From NCBI GenBank assembly GCA_033762055.1, contig JANRLZ010000232.1, forward strand, positions 1 to 11,675: 11,675 bases of DNA, given 5' to 3'. The position numbers were made by a program, and so were the translations under genes. This DNA comes from M3007 sp033762055 (GTDB taxonomy: Bacteria; Bacteroidota; Bacteroidia; Chitinophagales; Saprospiraceae). The notes below the pieces were generated by a model that saw nothing but the letters and a program-made list of their open reading frames with translations, made no database searches and was not told the origin of the DNA. Positions 7,198 to 11,675 of this stretch are shown here, one piece after another (within the stretch, counting starts at the first letter, position 1; every line of letters begins with the position of its first letter).

Positions 7198-7412
7198 CGG
7201 AACAATATTAACCCGGCGGCGTATCCCAGAGAACCTGGAGAAAAAACTGCTATTTCTCTCCGTGCGATACTACAATAGCGATGCTGTGTGATAAATAAAC
7301 CGGCATAACGTATGGTAGCAGCAAGTGATCTTAAAAGTAAGCGAAATACAGGTATTCATCGGCCTCCCAAACCAGATAAACCCGCCTAAACCTGACAAAC
7401 CTTTCATTTCAT

Positions 7413-8747
7413 ATGCAACTGCTTGTCGCCGTAGTCATCGGCATCGTCCTATTGTTGGGTTTGATTGTCCGGGCCAAATGGCCGGCGTTTATTGCTTTGC
7501 TGACGGCGGCGGTCGTGGTGGGTTTACTTGCAGGCATGCCGGCGACCGACATACTGAAAAGTATGGAAAAGGGAATGGGCCAAACCCTGGGATATGTGGC
7601 AACGATTGTGGGACTGGGGGCTATTTTTGGAGGCATACTGGAAAAAACACAGGGTTCGCAGGTCATTGCACAGGCGCTGTTGCGGGTTTTCGGTTTGCAA
7701 AAAGCTGCTTCTGCAATGGCTGTTGCCGGGTTTATTATCGCCATTCCGGTCTTTTTTGATGTGGCCTTTATCATATTGTATCCGGTATTGGGTGCGCTGC
7801 AACGTAAAACCGGTAAATCTATCCTGCATTTTGCCCTGCCTTTGCTGGCGGGATTGGCGGTGGCGCATGCATTTGTACCGCCTACACCGGGCCCGATCGC
7901 CGTGGCCCAGATACTGGGCGCCGATCTGGGCTGGGTGATTCTGGCAGGACTGGTGGTCGGGTTTCCAACAGCGATCATTTCCGGTGTTTGGCTGGGGCGT
8001 TACCTGGCGAATAGTGTGAAAACAGTGTTGCCCGAGCCGGTAAAAGAAATACCTGATACACGGCCCATGCCGGCTGCCGGTTTGCTTTTTGCCATCGTTT
8101 TCCTGCCCATCGTATTGATTTTGTTCAATACCTGTATCAATGCAGATTTGTTCTTTGTTTCGTCCGGCGCTTTGAAAAACACCGCTTCCTTGATCGGCCA
8201 TCCCTTTAGCGCACTGTTGATCGCCAATGTACTGGCCTGGTACCTGTTGGGGCGCCGATCCGGTTTTACATCGGCCGAACTGGCCGACATCAGCGCCCGG
8301 TCGTTTCAACCTGCCGGAATTATCATCCTGGTAACGGGCGCAGGGGGTGTGTTCAAACAAATACTGGTAGATACCGGCGCCGGTGAGATGCTGGCAAAAA
8401 GCGCCGATGCCGCCCATATTCCGGTCATTGTTTTTGCTTTTGTCGCAGCGGCTACCGTGCGTTTGCTGCAAGGTTCGGCCACCGTCGCCATGACAACAGC
8501 CGCCGGAATTGCTGCCCCGCTGGTATTGGAAGCGGGCTTGTCCGGCTTACAATTAGCGGCAGTGGTCACCGCCATTGCATCGGGCGCATCCATCCTTTCG
8601 CATGTGAACGACAGCGGATTCTGGCTGGTCAAAGAATACCTCGGACTGAGTGAGCGGCAAACATTCCAGAGTTGGAGCCTGCTTACGACCGGGCTGGCGC
8701 TAGCCGGGTTTGTATTGAGCTGCGGGTTGTTTTATGTGGCAGGATGA
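7413..8747 (+). CDS. GntP-family gluconate:H+ symporter
   Basis: This 444-residue inner-membrane permease has roughly 12-14 hydrophobic segments along its whole length. It opens with MQLLVAVVIGIVLLLGLIV and has the GntP-family signatures HAFVPPTPGPIA, FDVAFIILYPVL, RLLQGSATVAMTTAAG and SHVNDSGFWLVKEY. Known members (GntT, GntU, IdnT, GntP) import gluconate or related sugar acids with protons. Length and the N-terminal hydrophobic start fit ATG 7413; no Shine-Dalgarno is seen, normal for Bacteroidota. It lies 215 bp downstream of the gluconokinase-dehydrogenase fusion on the same strand, so gluconate or a close aldonate is the likely substrate. The 215-bp gap holds no gene, no clear terminator and no promoter I can name with confidence, so co-transcription is likely but not shown. 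Its stop is 54 bp from the convergent minus-strand gene. Confidence 0.93.
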   Translation: MQLLVAVVIGIVLLLGLIVRAKWPAFIALLTAAVVVGLLAGMPATDILKSMEKGMGQTLGYVATIVGLGAIFGGILEKTQGSQVIAQALLRVFGLQKAASAMAVAGFIIAIPVFFDVAFIILYPVLGALQRKTGKSILHFALPLLAGLAVAHAFVPPTPGPIAVAQILGADLGWVILAGLVVGFPTAIISGVWLGRYLANSVKTVLPEPVKEIPDTRPMPAAGLLFAIVFLPIVLILFNTCINADLFFVSSGALKNTASLIGHPFSALLIANVLAWYLLGRRSGFTSAELADISARSFQPAGIIILVTGAGGVFKQILVDTGAGEMLAKSADAAHIPVIVFAFVAAATVRLLQGSATVAMTTAAGIAAPLVLEAGLSGLQLAAVVTAIASGASILSHVNDSGFWLVKEYLGLSERQTFQSWSLLTTGLALAGFVLSCGLFYVAG

Positions 8748-8801
8748 GGATAGCCCGCAATAAGGAATTTTGATTGTTCCTGTAGTAATTTTCGGGAGGA
8801 G

Positions 8802-9482
8802 TTAAAACAAGGTCCATTCCTCCCGGGCAGGCGTATGCAAGTCTTCACGGTCGTAGTCGGGGCGATTCAGTTTTTCGGAAACGCGATACAGTTGGAGCAA
8901 CCCGTCATCCGGCGGATGGAGCAGGGCCATAACCGGTTCGAGCGGGATCTTGGACACCCACTTATTGTGGGCGGCTGCATCGGACAGGACGACCGGCATC
9001 CGATCATGAAGGTCAGACATTTCGAGGTTGGGAGTTGTGGTTATGATCGCAAAAGTTCGTTTCCGCGCATCGCCTTCTCCCCATTCGTCCCAAATGCCGG
9101 CCAGATAAAGCAATTCCTCGTTTTTTGCGCTTATCCGATACGGGGCTTTACGACCACCGGGCAGTTTCCGCCATTCGTAAAAGCTGTCGGCAGGCACGAT
9201 GCATCTCCTGAATTGTATTGGATCCCGGAAGGAGGGTTTTTCCTCAATTCCTTCCGCGCGCGCATTGATCAGGCGGCCCGTATTTTTCCCGTCGGCGCTC
9301 CAGTGAGGCACCAGTCCCCATTCCATTTGCTGCAAACGATCCGGTTGGTCATTGGCAACCACATAGGCTCGATGGGTAGGGGCAATATTGTAATTCAAAA
9401 TCAGGGCAGGCGGAAGCACGACCTTGTTTTCCAGCGATTTTTTCTGCCCGGGTTTTGGTGCAAATGAATATCGGCCACACAT
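8802..9482 (-). CDS. yedK: SOS response-associated peptidase (SRAP; YedK/HMCES-type abasic-site DNA crosslinking protein)
   Basis: This 226-residue protein is close to the usual SRAP length. It starts MCGRYSF: Cys2 becomes the N-terminal residue after Met removal and forms a thiazolidine crosslink with abasic sites in single-stranded DNA, shielding them. That requirement fixes the start at ATG 9482. The other family residues are in place: Asn73 in INARAEG, Glu103 in SFYEWRK and His159 in HDRMPVVL, nearly the same spacing as E. coli YedK (N75, E105, H160). WGLVPHW and NIAPT are also present. It acts in the cytoplasm during replication or repair. It is convergent with the gluconate permease and 106 bp from the next minus-strand gene; that gap is mainly palindromic DNA. 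A GAAG-AAATA-CTTC palindrome (9491-9503) lies just upstream and could be an operator, but nothing ties it to SOS control. Confidence 0.95.
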   Translation of the reverse strand: MCGRYSFAPKPGQKKSLENKVVLPPALILNYNIAPTHRAYVVANDQPDRLQQMEWGLVPHWSADGKNTGRLINARAEGIEEKPSFRDPIQFRRCIVPADSFYEWRKLPGGRKAPYRISAKNEELLYLAGIWDEWGEGDARKRTFAIITTTPNLEMSDLHDRMPVVLSDAAAHNKWVSKIPLEPVMALLHPPDDGLLQLYRVSEKLNRPDYDREDLHTPAREEWTLF

Positions 9483-9548
9483 GACGCAAAAAGAAGAAAT
9501 ACTTCGTGATGAATTCTTTTAAGGGCCGTCCACCGTTCTGTTTTATTG

Positions 9549-9587
9549 CGGCATAAATGCCGTTGGTCCCGACGGACTGAAGTCCGT
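9549..9587. repeat. Pair of REP-like short palindromes between two minus-strand genes
   Basis: Two perfect palindromes lie 9 bp apart. CGGCATAAATGCCG (9549-9562) has a 6-bp stem with an AA loop, and ACGGACTGAAGTCCGT (9572-9587) has a 7-bp stem with a GA loop. The second is followed on the plus strand by GCTAC, whose CTA (9589-9591) is the stop of the minus-strand gene. Its core GACTGAAGT also occurs in the right arm of the foldback at 4220-4257, flanked there by CCCCC and GGGGG, so both may belong to one genomic REP-like family. It could help end or stabilise the transcript of the minus-strand gene, but no T-run follows on either strand. Confidence 0.7.
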
Positions 9588-9588
9588 G

Positions 9589-10626
9589 CTACCTGCCGTC
9601 GGCCGTCACAATCCTGATACTTTGCTGGCTGCTGCGGCTGGCGGCAAGATCAATGGTTTGTTCGCGCACCCCGTCGTCTATGGTGACACGCGCGGTGTTC
9701 ACTCCGCCCGATTTTCCAAAATCATCGGCATAAACGGTCAGGAAATGTTCGCGGCCTTTGGGCAATTCGATCTCATATTCATGGGGCTTTTGTGTAAGAT
9801 ATACCCGGTCAACTACTTTTTTATCGTTCAGGAAAACGGAAACGATATCACCGTCTTGCACCTGACTGTCCCAGATGGTGACTTTGATTTTCCGGTTTTT
9901 GACCGTGATGTCGTCTTTAATTTCCACGCGTCGGCCGCCGATGGAAGCGGGTGGCTCTGTTGGTTTTTCCGTGTTCACTGCAGTTGGTTTGGGTTTGGCG
10001 GGCTTGGGTTTGGCAGCAGCAACGGGTTTGATTTTTTCACAGGGCAGGAAGGCCGTACCGCCAAAAACAATATCGAACCCGGGCCCCTGGGTCGTAACGT
10101 TGCTGATCAGGAGGACGTATTTTTCACCTTTTACTACATTGAGCGGCGCCAGCCAGGCATTGTCGTCGGCGTCAAAACAACCGGCGTCTTCACTGGTATC
10201 GGTTTCTCCGTTGCGCAGTCCGGTTTTGCCCAGGCAATTGCTGTGCGACGACCATTCTGACGGGTCGCCGGCAGCATTGCAGCGAACGATTTTCATGTTG
10301 TTGCAAGTGCCGTCAATGGAGCGATAGACGACAAAATCAATGTCATCGTCGGCTTTGTGTGGCGTAATGGTAAAAGTGAGGGTGCCGCTTTCGGCGATTT
10401 CGAATTTTAGCCAGGTGGAGTTTTCCTCGGCTTGGCCCCGATTTTCGCTGCTCATAAAACAGGCGATAAAATCGGCTTCATTTTTATTATTGCCAATACC
10501 GGCGGCGGCGTTGATGCTCAGTTTCTTTTTTTCACAAATTTGGAGCGCGGTAACACAATCGGCATGCGACTGGGCAAAAACAGACCGACACAGCAGGACA
10601 AGCGTAAATACAAAAATAAATCGCAT
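9589..10626 (-). CDS. Secreted two-domain protein of unknown function
   Basis: This is a 345-residue exported protein. The start at ATG 10626 is chosen because it opens directly on a clean signal peptide, MRFIFVFTLVLLCRSVFA, with cleavage before QSHADC. The frame extends 22 codons upstream, but that stretch has no signal-like character. Residues ~19-195 are Cys-rich (eight or more cysteines) with a pattern common in Bacteroidota surface proteins (DCVTALQIC, STWLKFEIAESGTLTFTITP, DDIDFVVYRS), resembling a bacterial pre-peptidase-like beta sandwich. Residues ~198-231 are a Lys/Pro/Ala-rich linker. Residues ~232-345 are a compact beta domain (KVTIWDSQVQDGDIVSVFLN, EYEIELPKGREHFLTVYADD, NTARVTIDDG) of a type often found in Bacteroidota extracellular proteins. 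No catalytic motif or T9SS sorting domain is visible. It lies 135 bp downstream of the glycosylasparaginase gene on the same strand, which may be chance. Function is not assigned. Confidence 0.8.
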   Translation of the reverse strand: MRFIFVFTLVLLCRSVFAQSHADCVTALQICEKKKLSINAAAGIGNNKNEADFIACFMSSENRGQAEENSTWLKFEIAESGTLTFTITPHKADDDIDFVVYRSIDGTCNNMKIVRCNAAGDPSEWSSHSNCLGKTGLRNGETDTSEDAGCFDADDNAWLAPLNVVKGEKYVLLISNVTTQGPGFDIVFGGTAFLPCEKIKPVAAAKPKPAKPKPTAVNTEKPTEPPASIGGRRVEIKDDITVKNRKIKVTIWDSQVQDGDIVSVFLNDKKVVDRVYLTQKPHEYEIELPKGREHFLTVYADDFGKSGGVNTARVTIDDGVREQTIDLAASRSSQQSIRIVTADGR

Positions 10627-10761
10627 CGAATGGATTGGGTAGTTGTCAGTTGAATGTTGTCGGGACGGTGAAACAAGTCCTGAGCAGAACAAAATTCGGG
10701 GTATAAACGCTGGAAATCAGCGGTTCTGTTGAGCAAGGGCCGATGTTTTTCGACCAAAGGG

Positions 10762-11675
10762 TTATTTGGCCAGAAAACTGCCTGCTTCATACACTTTGTT
10801 AACATTGCGCTGGTACAATGCAAAGTTGAAACCCGGATGAATAGCATAAGCGCCGTGTCGTCCTTTTTTGTCGGCAGCGATAAAGCCTACCTGGGCCTCT
10901 TCACTTTGCCTGGGGTATTTGCGGACGATACGTTTTACCGCAGTTTCGCAGGCTTTTTGCGGGTGTGCGCCGCGGCGCATTTCCTCCACAACCAAAAAAC
11001 TGCCCAGGGTTCGCAGCACCATTTCACCCAAACCGGTAGAAGCAGCGCCGCCGGCCTCATTGTCAACAAACATCCCGGCGCCAATAATCGGGCTGTCGCC
11101 CACGCGACCGTGCATTTTGAATGCCGCTCCGCTGGTCGAACAGGCGCCGGCAATGCGTTGCATTTGATCAATTGCCAGCATGCCGATGGTGTCGTGGCGC
11201 TCAACATTGATAACCGGCTTGTATTTGGCTTCCACTTTCCAGTCCTCCCAGGCTTTGCGGGCTTCATCGGTAAGCAGGTTTTCCTTTTTAAATCCTTCGT
11301 TGAGTGCAAATTGCAAGGCGCCGTTGCCGACCAGCATGACATGCGGCGTTTTTTCCATCACCCGCCTTGCCACGCTGATGGGGTGCATGATGTGTTGCAA
11401 GAAAGAAACCGAACCGGCATTGCCAAATTCATCCATGATACAGGCGTCGAGCGTCACAAACCCGTCGCGATCCGGGAAGCCGCCATAACCCACACTGGTA
11501 TCACGCGGGTCGGCTTCCGGAATGTGCACGCCGGCTTCTACGGCATCCAGCGCGTAGCCGCCCCTGGACAATATTTCCCAGGCAGCGGCCGTAGCTTTTA
11601 TATTGGGCCCCCAGGTGGCAATTGCCATCGGCAAAGCGTCTTTTGAGGGCTTTTCAAGCGATGCAAGGCTCTTTG
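10762..11675 (-). CDS. N4-(beta-N-acetylglucosaminyl)-L-asparaginase (glycosylasparaginase), N-terminus cut by window end
   Basis: This is an Ntn-hydrolase that cleaves the bond between asparagine and N-acetylglucosamine in glycoasparagine. The frame is open to the window edge, so the start lies outside; the TTG at 11634 is not taken as the start. Visible landmarks are IATWGPNIKATAAAW (start of the mature alpha subunit), DPRDTSVGYGGFPDRDG, the autoprocessing site HDTIGMLAIDQ with the nucleophile Thr encoded at 11188-11190, GRVGDSPIIGAGMFVDNEAGG with the substrate-binding Arg and Asp, and STGLGE. About 160 visible residues precede the Thr and 142 from Thr onward form the beta subunit, matching the bacterial enzyme. 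Flavobacterial homologues are exported to the periplasm, so a signal peptide likely lies beyond the window. The 135 bp downstream hold only a weak 5-bp hairpin. Confidence 0.93.
   Translation of the reverse strand, partial: KSLASLEKPSKDALPMAIATWGPNIKATAAAWEILSRGGYALDAVEAGVHIPEADPRDTSVGYGGFPDRDGFVTLDACIMDEFGNAGSVSFLQHIMHPISVARRVMEKTPHVMLVGNGALQFALNEGFKKENLLTDEARKAWEDWKVEAKYKPVINVERHDTIGMLAIDQMQRIAGACSTSGAAFKMHGRVGDSPIIGAGMFVDNEAGGAASTGLGEMVLRTLGSFLVVEEMRRGAHPQKACETAVKRIVRKYPRQSEEAQVGFIAADKKGRHGAYAIHPGFNFALYQRNVNKVYEAGSFLAK

Noticed and set aside
8763..8781. Possible shared terminator between the convergent permease and SRAP genes
   Set aside because: There is only a 5-bp AGGAA/TTCCT stem with a 9-nt loop and no proper T-run, too weak to call.
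9586..10260. Plus-strand open frame opposite the secreted protein
   Set aside because: It is a shadow frame: Phe/Gly-rich, no signal or domain, and the opposite strand has a signal peptide and ordered domains.
10729..11646. Long plus-strand open frame (305 codons) opposite the glycosylasparaginase
   Set aside because: It is antisense to a gene with all catalytic motifs; its own translation has no recognisable features.

Overview
The window looks like chromosomal DNA from a member of the Bacteroidota, probably the Saprospiria (Saprospiraceae/Lewinella-like). The strongest evidence is a large secreted protein with Asp-box repeats, a dockerin-like repeat pair and a C-terminal type IX secretion (T9SS) sorting domain. 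Genes also start without strong Shine-Dalgarno sequences, as is usual in that phylum. This placement rests on protein architecture, not on a database search.

Layout, left to right. (1) Positions 1-348 hold the 3' end of a plus-strand gene with a fibronectin-III-like C-terminus, closed by a textbook intrinsic terminator (398-431). (2) Positions 533-3937 encode a 1134-residue T9SS-secreted protein. (3) Positions 3931-5299 form a repeat-rich segment built around one gene, an Asp/Glu-racemase homologue (4360-5082). To its left lie an 8-9 bp tandem tract and a 188-bp nested foldback. To its right lie a 162-bp inverted repeat with 20-bp perfect ends and a second tandem tract of the same unit in the opposite orientation. 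(4) Positions ~5296-8747 form a plus-strand gluconate-use module: a gluconokinase fused in frame to 6-phosphogluconate dehydrogenase, then a GntP-family gluconate permease. Together they would import gluconate, phosphorylate it and oxidatively decarboxylate it to ribulose 5-phosphate. (5) Positions 8802-11675 hold three minus-strand genes: an SRAP/YedK-type protein that shields abasic-site DNA, a secreted two-domain protein of unknown function, and a glycosylasparaginase cut by the window end. Palindromic REP-like DNA lies between the first two.

The most unusual part is segment 3 and its junction with segment 4. The right-hand tandem tract runs into the 5' end of the gluconokinase reading frame, and no ATG, GTG or TTG lies in frame between the preceding stop and the Walker A motif. 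The gene may use a rare start, be frameshifted by repeat-length change (slippage or phase variation), or contain a sequencing error. No RNA genes, CRISPR arrays, transposase genes or phage genes were found. No complete new multi-gene system is evident.
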